The notes: generated by a model not told the origin, from the letters alone. Shown: positions 18,338-26,567, counted from the first letter of the stretch. The stretch is 64,000 nt of DNA from CAVZMI01 sp050011775 (GCA_050011775.1 JBEKIL010000016.1:7170-71169); one strand, 5' to 3'. Numbers and translations: made by a program.

Positions 18338-18715
18338 TTATTGAGCCGGTTCCGGCGGCGGCGGTGGTGGTAATGGGGCTCCATCTCCAGACGTCAAACT
18401 ATTAACATCAGGCGGTGGCGGCGGTGGTAATGGGGCTCCGTCTCCAGACGTTAAACTATTAACATCAGGCGGTGGCGGTGGTGGTAATGGGGCTCCGTCT
18501 CCAGACGTTAAACTATTAACATCAGGCGGTGGCGGTGGTGGTAATGGAGCTCCATCACCAGACGTCAACCTGACAGAACCTTGAAGTTGTCCTGAGTTAT
18601 GAGACATATTCGCACCCGCAAACGAGATTGCGGCATTCGTAGCGAATGTAAGTGTGAGTGCGATGAGGATCGATGCGACTCGTTTGATTAGGCGGCGTTT
18701 CTCGTTAGTTTCCAT
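18338..18715 (-). CDS. Small secreted proline-rich tandem-repeat protein
   Basis: 125 residues. A basic N-terminus and hydrophobic core (VASILIALTLTFATNAAISF) form a signal peptide, probably cleaved near AISFA. After about 12 residues of linker the whole mature chain is four copies of a 19-residue unit, LTSGDGAPLPPPPPPDVNS, the last ending EPAQ. Each unit has six consecutive prolines, expected to form a rigid polyproline-II rod, joined by an acidic Ser-Gly-Asp-Gly turn. AAAGGGG precedes the ATG. It has its own terminator and is divergent from the membrane-protein gene. I do not recognise a family; a cell-wall or surface ligand role is a guess. Confidence 0.75.
   Translation of the reverse strand: METNEKRRLIKRVASILIALTLTFATNAAISFAGANMSHNSGQLQGSVRLTSGDGAPLPPPPPPDVNSLTSGDGAPLPPPPPPDVNSLTSGDGAPLPPPPPPDVNSLTSGDGAPLPPPPPPEPAQ
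18341..18568 (-). repeat. Four tandem copies of a 57-bp coding repeat
   Basis: The landmark TAATGGGGCT recurs at 18371, 18428 and 18485, and TAATGGAGCT at 18542, a strict 57-bp period. The two middle copies are almost identical in DNA, including synonymous positions, while the outer ones carry a few changes. Since 57 is divisible by three, copy gain or loss would keep the frame, as in a length-variable surface protein. Confidence 0.9.
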
Positions 18716-19016
18716 GATTTTTCCCCTTTAGTTAATGTTGGTTGTGGATGAGAAACATGAAAAGCATGAATTATAATGGTTAAGAGTAGCTTTTCATTGA
18801 AGTTAGTTTAATTGTTTCTCATAACTTATATAAAATTTTTTTAATAACATACGAAATATCACAAAAATATTCCTTTTTGTCAAGTTAAATCGCATTTTTT
18901 TTGAATTGTGCATAATATCATACGAATCTATGATTTTTAAATACGTAATTTTTTACTTGACTCAACTTGAAAGTAATAGTATATTTCGATTCCTGATACG
19001 ATGAAGAGGAAATGAT
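18716..19016. other. AT-rich divergent intergenic region
   Basis: A 301-base non-coding region between two divergent genes, distinctly richer in A and T than its surroundings, with long A and T runs at 18835-18905. It contains the clear plus-strand promoter listed separately. For the minus-strand proline-rich gene the best -10 candidate is TATAAT (complement of 18770-18775), without a good -35 match. No small ORF with a ribosome site was found. Confidence 0.5.
18957..18985 (+). promoter_or_regulatory. Promoter of the polytopic membrane-protein gene
   Basis: TTGACT at 18957-18962 and TATATT at 18980-18985 are separated by exactly 17 bases. Transcription would begin near 18992, giving a leader of about 25 bases before the ATG at 19017, which has GAGGAAA as its ribosome site. 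The match to housekeeping sigma boxes is good, and the spacing is ideal. Confidence 0.7.
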
Positions 19017-20147
19017 ATGTCATTGCCAAAAAAGATTGCGATCCTATGGTTAGTGTTGCTTTTTGCTCAGGCAATGAGTACATACTTTATTGTTACTCCG
19101 ATTTCGTTAGCTGCTTCGTTAAATTTTGGAATCCAATCATTCATCACAATCGTTCTTTTTTTCCTCGTTGGTAAAGAACCGACGAAAAGAGGAAAATTTA
19201 TTTTCATAAATTTTGCTTTCTTTTTTCTGATCAGCATATTCCATTTTATTGGCGGTTATTTCGGGTCTGCTGAATTTCGTTATAATTTTTACATTTATGT
19301 GTGCCGCGGCATCTCTGTCGGTTTACTAGCTTTGGCTATAGTGTATATTACATGCGACACTCTATTTCGCGATTTTTCAATAGCCGCAAAATATCTGATC
19401 ACAATCCTTATTGTTGGAGGTATCTTCACTTATTATTATTCGCCATATTTTTCTGATGTGAAATCTCTCTCAAGGACTCAGGATTATTTGGATTGGAAAG
19501 TTATTCGTCAAGCCTCGAATGAGATTTTCACAGAGAAATCCCAGTCGGCGACCCCGGAAGAAATCGCCTCGCGAATTGAGTTACAGATATGGAATAAAGG
19601 CGTTGCCGTCGGTCGACTTTATGATCAGGCTAAACTTAACAGGGTACGGGAGCTTTTTCCCTATATCGAAAATCAGAACTATGTGTTACTGTTATTGCGT
19701 CCGGTGTACTATAATACTATCTATATGAACGTCCTATCGATTTTTTTTATTCTGCTATTCTTCGGATATCAATACAAGAAAGATCCTCCTCTGGGAGCGT
19801 ATATCGAAAAATTAATGCTTCTCTTTTTAATTTTTTGTGCGCTTGAGATTCTCCATGCATGGGCGTATATTAAGACCCTGGAGACGGAAGCATGGCAGGA
19901 ACTCTTCCAGGCTGGATTATATATCTCAACCGGTATTCTTGTCTTGCTTGGTCTCTTCTTCAGCCTGCGTTTGCGGTTTATCATTTCTCCCACAGGGAAG
20001 GATTATGAGCAAGAACTGGTTTGTGACGCTCAACGTACTACTCGTTGGCGTGATGTTTTTGATGATCTTCTTATACGTCATTATTTTAATCCGAAAGCGC
20101 TTAAGGGAAGGTTACTTGCACTTCGCGGGAAGGACAGTAAAAAGTAA
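19017..20147 (+). CDS. Polytopic membrane protein of unknown function
   Basis: 376 residues. About five hydrophobic helices occupy residues 8-150. A soluble loop follows (YSPYFSDVKSLSRTQDYLDW through IWNKGVAVGRLYDQAKLNRV, residues about 145-215), then three or four more helices (VLSIFFILLFFGY, LMLLFLIFCALEILHAW, LYISTGILVLLGLFFSLRL). The cytoplasmic tail has RWRDVFDDLLIRHYFNPKAL. The pattern of a membrane domain with an extracytoplasmic loop beside a regulator gene suggests a sensor or receptor, but no kinase or other output domain is present. Not recognised. It shares the region with a divergent proline-rich gene and a downstream AAA+ protein. Confidence 0.75.
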   Translation: MSLPKKIAILWLVLLFAQAMSTYFIVTPISLAASLNFGIQSFITIVLFFLVGKEPTKRGKFIFINFAFFFLISIFHFIGGYFGSAEFRYNFYIYVCRGISVGLLALAIVYITCDTLFRDFSIAAKYLITILIVGGIFTYYYSPYFSDVKSLSRTQDYLDWKVIRQASNEIFTEKSQSATPEEIASRIELQIWNKGVAVGRLYDQAKLNRVRELFPYIENQNYVLLLLRPVYYNTIYMNVLSIFFILLFFGYQYKKDPPLGAYIEKLMLLFLIFCALEILHAWAYIKTLETEAWQELFQAGLYISTGILVLLGLFFSLRLRFIISPTGKDYEQELVCDAQRTTRWRDVFDDLLIRHYFNPKALKGRLLALRGKDSKK

Positions 20148-20190
20148 AATGATCCATCGGCTTTTTGGTGTGACACCGCCGGAAAAATAA
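20005..20190 (+). CDS. Possible 61-residue single-span membrane peptide overlapping the previous gene out of frame
   Basis: ATG 20005 is preceded by AGGGAAGGA at an ideal distance. The peptide starts MSKNWFVTLN, has one strong hydrophobic helix (VLLVGVMFLMIFLYVIILI), then a positive cluster (RKRLREG) fixing the tail in the cytoplasm, and ends HRLFGVTPPEK. The first 143 bases overlap the 3' end of the polytopic membrane-protein gene in another frame; the last 43 bases are its own. Topology and ribosome site favour a real peptide, but the overlap is long and the host gene's tail also reads as normal protein. Confidence 0.45.
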   Translation: MSKNWFVTLNVLLVGVMFLMIFLYVIILIRKRLREGYLHFAGRTVKSKMIHRLFGVTPPEK

Positions 20191-20231
20191 AATTAAATAA
20201 AATACAAATCATAGTGGAAAGGCAATGTATT

Positions 20232-21209
20232 ATGGAATACGCGATCATTGGTAAAAGTAAGACAACAGAACAGCTTATGAAAACCATTCACAGGCTTGCA
20301 AGAATACGAAAAGACGTTCTGATTGTCGGTGAAGCAGGTGTCGGCAAAGGTGCCGTAGCCAAGAATATTTTTGCGTTGAGTAAAGCCGACCAAAAGGAGG
20401 TACCATTTCTTTCACTTAATCTTTCTGTGATTGACGATAAAGAACTGGAAGCTCTTTTGTTCGGCTATGACCGTGGCGTGGAAGGACTTCCGTACACGTC
20501 CAAACGCGGGGCATTTGAAATTGCTCATGGTGGAACCATACTTATCGAAGAAATCGAAGAAGCCGGTCTCCGTAACCAGATGAAGATCCTGAATTTCATC
20601 AATGAGCGGAAAACGAAACGAATCGGCGGCGCCAAAAATATACCGATCGATATTCGCCTGATTATTACAATGAAGGAAGATGCGGAAGAACTTGCAAAAA
20701 AAAGAAAATTACTGGAAGATCTTCGGGATAAACTGATCGATTTCGAAAAAGTGTATATTCCGCCGCTTCGTGAGCGTCAGGATGATATTCCGTCGCTCGT
20801 TAAACATTTCACAAACGAATTGGTCGAAGAGCTTGGATTGCCGGATATAGCAGTCGACGTCAATTCAATCGAAGTCCTCGTACGCCAGCCGTGGCGTGAG
20901 AATATCCGCGAGCTGAAAGCTGTCGTCGATAAGTGCGTTCTGTTCTCAAGCGGAGGCCGCTTTACGCTTCCACCCGAACTCGTCGACGAGAAAACCGAAG
21001 TGGTCAAGATGCTCAATAACATCAACAGCGGACAGGAATTTGTTCTGGACTATTCGCTCGACGTCATTGAGAAAGGCATCATTGAACGATCGCTCGAACG
21101 CTTCGGCTTCAACCAATCGCGCGCCGCGCAATTCCTCGGAATGACCGAACAAACGCTTCGCTATAAACTAAAACGTCTCGGCATTCTAAGTTCACGACAG
21201 CGCCGTTAA
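20232..21209 (+). CDS. Sigma-54-type AAA+ domain protein with Fis-like HTH but no GAFTGA loop
   Basis: 325 residues from ATG 20232, chosen over a GTG at 20214 because GGAAAGG lies nine bases upstream. Walker A is GEAGVGKGAVAKNIF (residue about 37). Walker B is GGTILIEEIEEAG, where the usual DE is EE. PLRERQDDIPSLVKHF and the arginine-finger region resemble NtrC-family activators, and the C-terminus is a Fis-type helix-turn-helix (RFGFNQSRAAQFLGMTEQTL). Where GAFTGA should stand, the sequence is YDRGVEGLPYTSKRGAFEIA, so contact with sigma-54 is unlikely. No receiver, GAF or PAS domain precedes the AAA+ part. It may be a repurposed ATP-dependent regulator serving the neighbouring genes. Confidence 0.85.
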   Translation: MEYAIIGKSKTTEQLMKTIHRLARIRKDVLIVGEAGVGKGAVAKNIFALSKADQKEVPFLSLNLSVIDDKELEALLFGYDRGVEGLPYTSKRGAFEIAHGGTILIEEIEEAGLRNQMKILNFINERKTKRIGGAKNIPIDIRLIITMKEDAEELAKKRKLLEDLRDKLIDFEKVYIPPLRERQDDIPSLVKHFTNELVEELGLPDIAVDVNSIEVLVRQPWRENIRELKAVVDKCVLFSSGGRFTLPPELVDEKTEVVKMLNNINSGQEFVLDYSLDVIEKGIIERSLERFGFNQSRAAQFLGMTEQTLRYKLKRLGILSSRQRR

Positions 21210-21232
21210 AAATATTTCACTGTTCAAAAACG

Positions 21233-21266
21233 AAGCCCCATCACGCTTGAAGCGGGATGGGGCTTT
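21233..21266 (+). terminator. Rho-independent terminator after the AAA+ gene
   Basis: AAGCCCCATC (21233-21242) and GATGGGGCTT (21256-21265) form a perfect 10-bp stem around a 13-base loop, followed by TTGCTTTATG. It closes the membrane-protein/AAA+ transcript 23 bases after the stop. Confidence 0.85.
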
Positions 21267-21372
21267 GCTTTATGAGATAGTCTGGTTGTTTTTAGCGAGA
21301 CAGAAATGCACTGCCGACAGAATGTCGGCTATTTAGAAAAACAGGGGAAATTGCAGTAACCACGTCCAGAAG
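21267..21372. other. Short spacer with GCCGACA-GAA-TGTCGGC palindrome
   Basis: Bases 21313-21329 form a perfect 7-bp hairpin with a 3-base loop, like the CCCGAC-type palindromes at 6951 and 39659. It stands between the AAA+ gene's terminator and the end of a convergent small gene. No T-run follows on either strand, so it is more likely a repeat-family member than a terminator. Confidence 0.35.
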
Positions 21373-21663
21373 TTATTTTTTATCCGGTAAGTTCTCTTTG
21401 ACGTACGGCGATGCTGTTACTTCCATTACCCTGACGTCATGATAATGGGCATTGAGGTGGAGCTCGACCGCTTTGTTTGCCTGACTGAGAGAATTACACC
21501 ACTTCAGGACTTCCAACGGTCCCGATTCTCTATGTCCTACAACGGCGTGTGAATAGAACATAGGCGAATTACGGACAAAAGTTTTCCCCTCTACAGTCAC
21601 TGAAAATCGCTGTACAATCTTTGGCCGCTGGTCATTTCTCTTATTGTAACTATTGTACGGCAT
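21373..21663 (-). CDS. Small conserved-looking protein of unknown function
   Basis: 96 residues without signal peptide or membrane span. The composition is balanced and polar, with strand-like segments (IVQRFSVTVEGKTFVR, PLEVLKWCNSLSQANKAVEL, VRVMEVTASPYVKENL). I recognise no motif. The ribosome site is weak. It is flanked by non-coding sequence on both sides and by the phosphate-transport genes on the same strand. Codon use and the lack of a longer competing frame make it a plausible gene. Confidence 0.55.
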   Translation of the reverse strand: MPYNSYNKRNDQRPKIVQRFSVTVEGKTFVRNSPMFYSHAVVGHRESGPLEVLKWCNSLSQANKAVELHLNAHYHDVRVMEVTASPYVKENLPDKK

Positions 21664-21760
21664 AATTATGAAGATTGTTAAATAAACGTATTATGCAATT
21701 AAGATGTCCAAAAATCATCAAAAAATCAACTGGGTACAATCGATATATTTTATGTGAGCC

Positions 21761-22750
21761 TTATTTAAAAAACGCCGAGAGGAGATAATAACAGAGAACT
21801 GCAATAAGGCCGGAGATCGGTATGGTGAGAATCCATGACCAGATAATACGGGTCGCAACACCCCAGCGGACTGCGGACAGGCGCCGTGTGGCCCCAACCC
21901 CCATGATGGCCCCGGTAATCGTGTGGGTTGTACTTACAGGAATTCCCCATATTGCTGTACCAATCAGGGTGATTGCTCCTGCGGTCTCAGCACAGAAACC
22001 TCCGACCGGACGCAGCTTCGTAATCTTCATCCCCATTGTTTTCACTATGCGCCAACCGCCGAATAACGTTCCAAGTCCGATCGCCAGATGACACATCAAT
22101 ATAACCCAGAATGGAATAGAAAATTCTTTAAGGTATCCGGCACTCAGTAAAACGCCTGCTATAACCCCCATTGTCTTCTGGGCGTCGTTTGTTCCATGAC
22201 CAAGACTATAGAATCCTGCCGAAACAAGCTGAAGCCGTCTGAACAGTTTATCGACTTTAGTCGGTGTTTTTTTCTTCATAAGATGATAGACGATAACCTG
22301 AATAGTGTACCCGAGAACGAGTCCCAGCATCGGTGCAATAACAATAAAAATGAGAGTTTTAGTCCATCCGGAAAAAATAATTACTCCCCAGCCTGCTTTT
22401 ACGATTGCCGCTCCGGCATATCCGCCGATGAGTGCATGTGACGAACTTGTTGGTAATCCGTAATACCAAGTGATGATGTCCCATGCTATTGCGCTGAATA
22501 ATCCCGCCATGATCACGTGAATATCGACAACATTGATATTGATCATTCCACTACCGATTGTCTTTGCTACGCCGACGCCAAACCCGAATGCCGCTACAAA
22601 ATTGAAAAATGCGGCCCATGCAACGGCCTGATGCGGTGTAAGAACCCGTGTCGAGACAACCGTTGCAATGGAATTTGCAGCATCATGAAAGCCATTCAAA
22701 AAGTCGAACACGAGTGCAATAAGGATTACAAAAATGGTCAGTTCGAGCAT
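21761..22750 (-). CDS. pit: Low-affinity inorganic phosphate transporter, Pit family
   Basis: Pit proteins import metal-phosphate with protons or Na+. The 329-residue protein has about 10 helices and both copies of the family signature: the N-terminal DFLNGFHDAANSIATVVSTR (residues 15-34) and the C-terminal GVSTTHTITGAIMGVGATRR-like repeat, plus LGHGTNDAQKTMGVIAG in the middle. It lies 27 bases downstream of a DUF47 gene, the standard partner. No Pho box was recognised, in keeping with constitutive expression of Pit systems. Confidence 0.95.
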   Translation of the reverse strand: MLELTIFVILIALVFDFLNGFHDAANSIATVVSTRVLTPHQAVAWAAFFNFVAAFGFGVGVAKTIGSGMININVVDIHVIMAGLFSAIAWDIITWYYGLPTSSSHALIGGYAGAAIVKAGWGVIIFSGWTKTLIFIVIAPMLGLVLGYTIQVIVYHLMKKKTPTKVDKLFRRLQLVSAGFYSLGHGTNDAQKTMGVIAGVLLSAGYLKEFSIPFWVILMCHLAIGLGTLFGGWRIVKTMGMKITKLRPVGGFCAETAGAITLIGTAIWGIPVSTTHTITGAIMGVGATRRLSAVRWGVATRIIWSWILTIPISGLIAVLCYYLLSAFFK

Positions 22751-22777
22751 CGATAATCTTCCTTTATGCGGATGACA

Positions 22778-23389
22778 CTATGCATTCTTGACGATGATTG
22801 ATTCGAGAACGGTGGTCACCGTCTGACATTTATCAATTGCCTGTTCGAGTGTCTCGAGAATTTCTTTTTGTTTGATTAATGCAATGGCATCTCTCTCATT
22901 CTCAAACAAATCCGCTATGGCAATGTGATAAATTTGGTCTCCCTCGGATTCCAGGCGACGGATATCGATGCAATGCTGCATCACCTGGTCGTATTTTTTT
23001 AAACCATCGAAAGCCTTTACCAATTCTTTTGTCTGAAGGCAGATTATATCGGCAAGCTGCTTGGCATATTTTATTGCTGGCGGTAATTTGAACAGCACGA
23101 TGCGGTTCGCAACGGCATCGACAAGATCGAGTATGTCGTCGAGTGTCGTGGCAAGGTTATGGATATCTTCGCGATCGAAGGGAGTGATGAAAGTCTTATT
23201 GAGTTCGCTCACAATATTATGGGTCATCTCATCGCCGCGATGCTCGAGACTTCGGATAACGAGAGAATCCTCCTTTACATTATCAAATTTATCCAGCATT
23301 TTGGCAGTATGGATAGCCGCCGCATCGATGTTTGCTGCGATCGCTTTGAATAAATCGAAGAATTTTTCTTCCCGTGGAATAATTTTCAT
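22778..23389 (-). CDS. DUF47/PhoU-like phosphate transport regulator (Pit accessory protein)
   Basis: 203 residues, all helical, related to PhoU. Typical segments are FFDLFKAIAANIDAAA, RSLEHRGDEMTHNIVSELNKTF and REDIHNLATTLDDILDLVDA, with the Glu/Asp residues that bind metal clusters in PhoU-type folds. Such proteins are encoded next to Pit and are thought to modulate it. The start overlaps the carA stop (ATGA), so carA, DUF47 and pit form one minus-strand transcript, an unusual pairing with pyrimidine/arginine metabolism. Confidence 0.92.
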   Translation of the reverse strand: MKIIPREEKFFDLFKAIAANIDAAAIHTAKMLDKFDNVKEDSLVIRSLEHRGDEMTHNIVSELNKTFITPFDREDIHNLATTLDDILDLVDAVANRIVLFKLPPAIKYAKQLADIICLQTKELVKAFDGLKKYDQVMQHCIDIRRLESEGDQIYHIAIADLFENERDAIALIKQKEILETLEQAIDKCQTVTTVLESIIVKNA

Positions 23390-24576
23390 ACTGTGATCCC
23401 TTTTCGAATTGAAGAAAGTGGCTTGGAATGGCGATCAGCCATTAATGTGATAAATTCGCCGAAGAGGTAGTCGCTGTCGTGCGGACCAGGCGACGCCTCA
23501 GGATGATATTGAACGCAAAACAGAGGAAGGTCTTTATGACGGAATCCCTCGACAGTGTTATCGTTAAGATTGAGGTGCGTTAATGTGACGGTGTTGCTAT
23601 CCATGGAATCCCAATCGACAGCGAAACCATGATTTTGTGATGTTATTTCAATCTCACCTGTGATGAGGTTTTTCACAGGATGATTGGCTCCGCGATGACC
23701 GAATTTGAGCTTATATGTCCGGCCGCCGAGAGCAAGTGCCAGAATTTGATGGCCCAGACAGATGCCGAATATTGGTTTTTTACCTATAAGATTTTTCACC
23801 GTTGTGATGGCATATGTAACGGCCTCGGGATCGCCAGGACCATTAGAGAGGAAAATACCGTCAGGATTCAACGACAGCACATCGTCTGCAGGTGTCTGTG
23901 CGGGAACAATGGTCAGTTCGCATCCGTACGTTACCAATCTACGCAGAATGTTGTGCTTGACTCCGAAATCATACACAACAACTTTGAACGGGTGCTGCGG
24001 ATTTACTGCGAGTGTCGGGCGGAGTGCAAATTGAGTCCGGTCAATTGAGTTCCACGAATACCGTTTAGTGCATGTCACTACCGATGCAAGGTCTTGTCCT
24101 ACCATCGATGGAGAACGGCGTGCTTTTGAAATCAGGCTCTCGTCGTTGAGATCTGTCGTCGAAAGGATTCCCCGGAGCGCGCCAACCATGCGGATCATTT
24201 TTGTGAGCATCCGTGTATCGATGCCTTCAATTGCAATTATGTTGTGGCGTTTGAGATATGAACCTAGACTTTCCGACGCGCGAAAATTGCTGAATGATTC
24301 GAGGTATTCTTTCACAATAAAACCGGTAACCTGCGGTTTGATGGATTCGATATCCTCAGGATTTACCCCGTAGTTCCCGATGAGTGGATAGGTCATCGTA
24401 ACAATTTGACCACAGTAGGAAGGATCTGTAAGAATTTCTTGATAGCCTGTTATACTTGTATTGAAAACAACTTCCCCCGGAACTTCGCCCGAAGCGCCGA
24501 AAGAAGTTCCACGAAAAACAGCGCCGTTTTCGAGCGCGAGCTTCGCTATCAAAGGGGCCTGTACCTTTTCGAGCAT
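23386..24576 (-). CDS. carA: Carbamoyl-phosphate synthase small (glutaminase) subunit
   Basis: CarA hydrolyses glutamine and passes ammonia to CarB for carbamoyl phosphate, feeding both arginine and pyrimidines. The N-terminal domain has the family strings VVFNTSITGYQEILTDPSY and TGFIVKEY. The C-terminal class I amidotransferase domain has LSNGPGDPEAV, the nucleophile motif GICLGHQILALALG, and the catalytic His-Glu in CVQYHPEASPGPHDS. I start at ATG 24576 (MLEKVQAPLIAKLALENG); a 13-residue upstream extension in the same frame is AT-rich and not family-like. carB is not in the window. Confidence 0.95.
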   Translation of the reverse strand: MLEKVQAPLIAKLALENGAVFRGTSFGASGEVPGEVVFNTSITGYQEILTDPSYCGQIVTMTYPLIGNYGVNPEDIESIKPQVTGFIVKEYLESFSNFRASESLGSYLKRHNIIAIEGIDTRMLTKMIRMVGALRGILSTTDLNDESLISKARRSPSMVGQDLASVVTCTKRYSWNSIDRTQFALRPTLAVNPQHPFKVVVYDFGVKHNILRRLVTYGCELTIVPAQTPADDVLSLNPDGIFLSNGPGDPEAVTYAITTVKNLIGKKPIFGICLGHQILALALGGRTYKLKFGHRGANHPVKNLITGEIEITSQNHGFAVDWDSMDSNTVTLTHLNLNDNTVEGFRHKDLPLFCVQYHPEASPGPHDSDYLFGEFITLMADRHSKPLSSIRKGITV

Positions 24577-24645
24577 ATAGTATATGGAATTTCTATATTC
24601 ATAAAAAAAATACAAACATATTCCCAGAAAAACAATAAAAATCGC

Positions 24646-24674
24646 TTGATTTTCTTTCTGGAGTAATGTACTTT
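24646..24674 (+). promoter_or_regulatory. Candidate promoter of the acyl-CoA synthetase gene
   Basis: TTGATT at 24646-24651 and TACTTT at 24669-24674 are 17 bases apart, in the AT-rich spacer between divergent carA and the synthetase gene. The -10 match is modest. The start would fall about 40 bases before the ATG at 24722. Confidence 0.35.
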
Positions 24675-24721
24675 TTATAAATTTTAGGAAATGCTGACAT
24701 ACTTATCCATGGGAGGTGCAC

Positions 24722-26539
24722 ATGCCGGTTGCCGTGCCATTCTCGACCTTGACGGAGATGTTCGATCTAGTGACAAAAAAGTTCGCATCGACGAATCGTC
24801 CAGTCTATAAGCAGAAGATTGAGGGTAAGTACGTAGATATCTCGTATTCACAACTCCGGCAGGATGTCGAATTATTCGCTATGGGGTTGGCTTCGCTCGG
24901 CATCCGCCGCGGCGATCATTTGAGTGTTATCTCCGAGAATCGATCTGAATGGATTATTGCCGACATAGCAATGATGGTCATCGGAGCGATCGATTGCCCG
25001 ATTTATCCCACCCTCACATCCAGGCAGATTGAATTCATCTTCAATGATGCGGGCGTGAAAATTGCAGTTGTTTCGAATCAGTTTCAGTTGAATAAGGTGT
25101 TGAAATGTCGATCTGACGTCCGTTCTATGAAGAAAATAATTGTAATGGCCGATCGTGTTGAGAATGCCGATGATAATGTTTTACTCTTCACCGATGTTCT
25201 CCGGATGGGAGAGTCGTTCAGCCGGGAAAATCCATCCTACATCGAACATTCGCTTCTTCAGATCAAGCCTTCCGATGTGGCAACAATTATTTATACGTCG
25301 GGTACAACGGGCAATCCGAAGGGAGTAATGCTTTCACATCATAATATTGTGTTTGATGCCACCTCGGCAGTCCAGAATATTCCGATTGACCAAACGGATG
25401 TCCTTCTCTCATTCCTTCCGTTGTGTCACTCGTTTGAACGTATCGGGGGGTATACGCTCGGATTTGCCTGCGGGGCGACGGTTGCGTTTGCCGAGAGTGT
25501 CGATAAAGTCGCAGAGAATATGTTAGAAGTGAAGCCGACTATTATAACTACCGTGCCGCGGCTCTTCGAGCGTATTTACGGCAAGATCAAACGTTCCATC
25601 GAAGCGGGCCCTCCGAACAAACAAAAGATATTCAACTGGGCGATTGATGTTGGGAGAAAATATGCCGAAGCACGCCGTAATCACATGCTCGGTCCATCAT
25701 TGAAAATAAAACACCTCCTTGCAGATAAATTGGTGTTCGAAAAGATCCGTTCTCGAACAGGAGGTAACATGAAATTCTTTGTTTCCGGAGGAGCGGCGTT
25801 GTCGCGTGATCTGGGTGAATTTTTTGAAGCGATCGGCATTAAGATACTTGAAGGATACGGTTTATCGGAGACGTCACCGGTCATTTCTATCAATAGATAT
25901 GATGATTACAAATTCGGAACGGTTGGAAAACCGATCTCCGGAATTGAAGTTCGCATCGCAAACGATGGTGAGATTCTCACGCGCGGTCCACATGTGATGA
26001 TCGGATATTGGAATAGCAAAGAAGCCACCCGTGAAATAATTGACAGCGACGGATGGCTCCATACAGGAGATATCGGTGTTTTTGATGCAGCGGGGTTCCT
26101 GATGATAACAGATCGCAAGAAGCATTTGTTCGTCAGTTCCGGCGGTAAGAATATTGCCCCCCAGCCAATCGAGAATATGTTCATGCAGAGTAAATTCGTC
26201 GATCAATTCGTCCTGATTGGAGATCGCAGGATGTTCTTAAGCGCGCTGATCGTGCCGGATTTCGATGCTATACGTGAATATGCCGATACCCATAAAATAT
26301 CCTACAACGATATTCAAGATCTCGTTGACCATCCGGATATTTATAAGGCCATCGAGAAAGATATCGGCATTATTCAAAAGGACCTGGCGAATTACGAACG
26401 GGTCCGGAAGTTCATGCTTCTGCAGAAGAAGCTGACGATCGAGGATGGAGAGATTACACCGACAATGAAGGTAAAGCGAAAGGCCATCGAGGAAAGATAT
26501 CGGGATATGATTGAAAAAATGTACAGCGGTTTTGAATAA
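24722..26539 (+). CDS. Long-chain fatty acid--CoA ligase (AMP-forming)
   Basis: Activates fatty acids through an acyl-adenylate to acyl-CoA. The 605-residue protein has the adenylate-forming core motifs: P-loop YTSGTTGNPKGVMLSHHNI (residue about 195), the GYGLSETSPVIS motif (about 380), HTGDIGVFD with the ribose-binding Asp (about 440), DRKKHLFVSSGGKNIAPQPI hinge (about 460), and the catalytic Lys region near the C-terminus (ITPTMKVKRKAI). It resembles the FadD15/Faa-type group of about 600 residues. ATG 24722 is chosen because GGGAGG stands five bases before it; a GTG at 24716 overlaps that site. Single-gene transcript closed by the terminator at 26568. Confidence 0.95.
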   Translation: MPVAVPFSTLTEMFDLVTKKFASTNRPVYKQKIEGKYVDISYSQLRQDVELFAMGLASLGIRRGDHLSVISENRSEWIIADIAMMVIGAIDCPIYPTLTSRQIEFIFNDAGVKIAVVSNQFQLNKVLKCRSDVRSMKKIIVMADRVENADDNVLLFTDVLRMGESFSRENPSYIEHSLLQIKPSDVATIIYTSGTTGNPKGVMLSHHNIVFDATSAVQNIPIDQTDVLLSFLPLCHSFERIGGYTLGFACGATVAFAESVDKVAENMLEVKPTIITTVPRLFERIYGKIKRSIEAGPPNKQKIFNWAIDVGRKYAEARRNHMLGPSLKIKHLLADKLVFEKIRSRTGGNMKFFVSGGAALSRDLGEFFEAIGIKILEGYGLSETSPVISINRYDDYKFGTVGKPISGIEVRIANDGEILTRGPHVMIGYWNSKEATREIIDSDGWLHTGDIGVFDAAGFLMITDRKKHLFVSSGGKNIAPQPIENMFMQSKFVDQFVLIGDRRMFLSALIVPDFDAIREYADTHKISYNDIQDLVDHPDIYKAIEKDIGIIQKDLANYERVRKFMLLQKKLTIEDGEITPTMKVKRKAIEERYRDMIEKMYSGFE

Positions 26540-26567
26540 AATGACGCCGGTCTAGAAAACCTTTTCA

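Noticed and set aside
18341..18568. 57-bp repeats as a CRISPR array
   Set aside because: There are no variable spacers; the units are contiguous, in frame and encode a regular peptide.
19017..20147. Frameshift joining the membrane-protein gene to the small overlapping frame
   Set aside because: The small frame upstream of 20005 is nonsense, and the host frame stays protein-like to its own stop, so a sequencing frameshift is not needed to explain the data.
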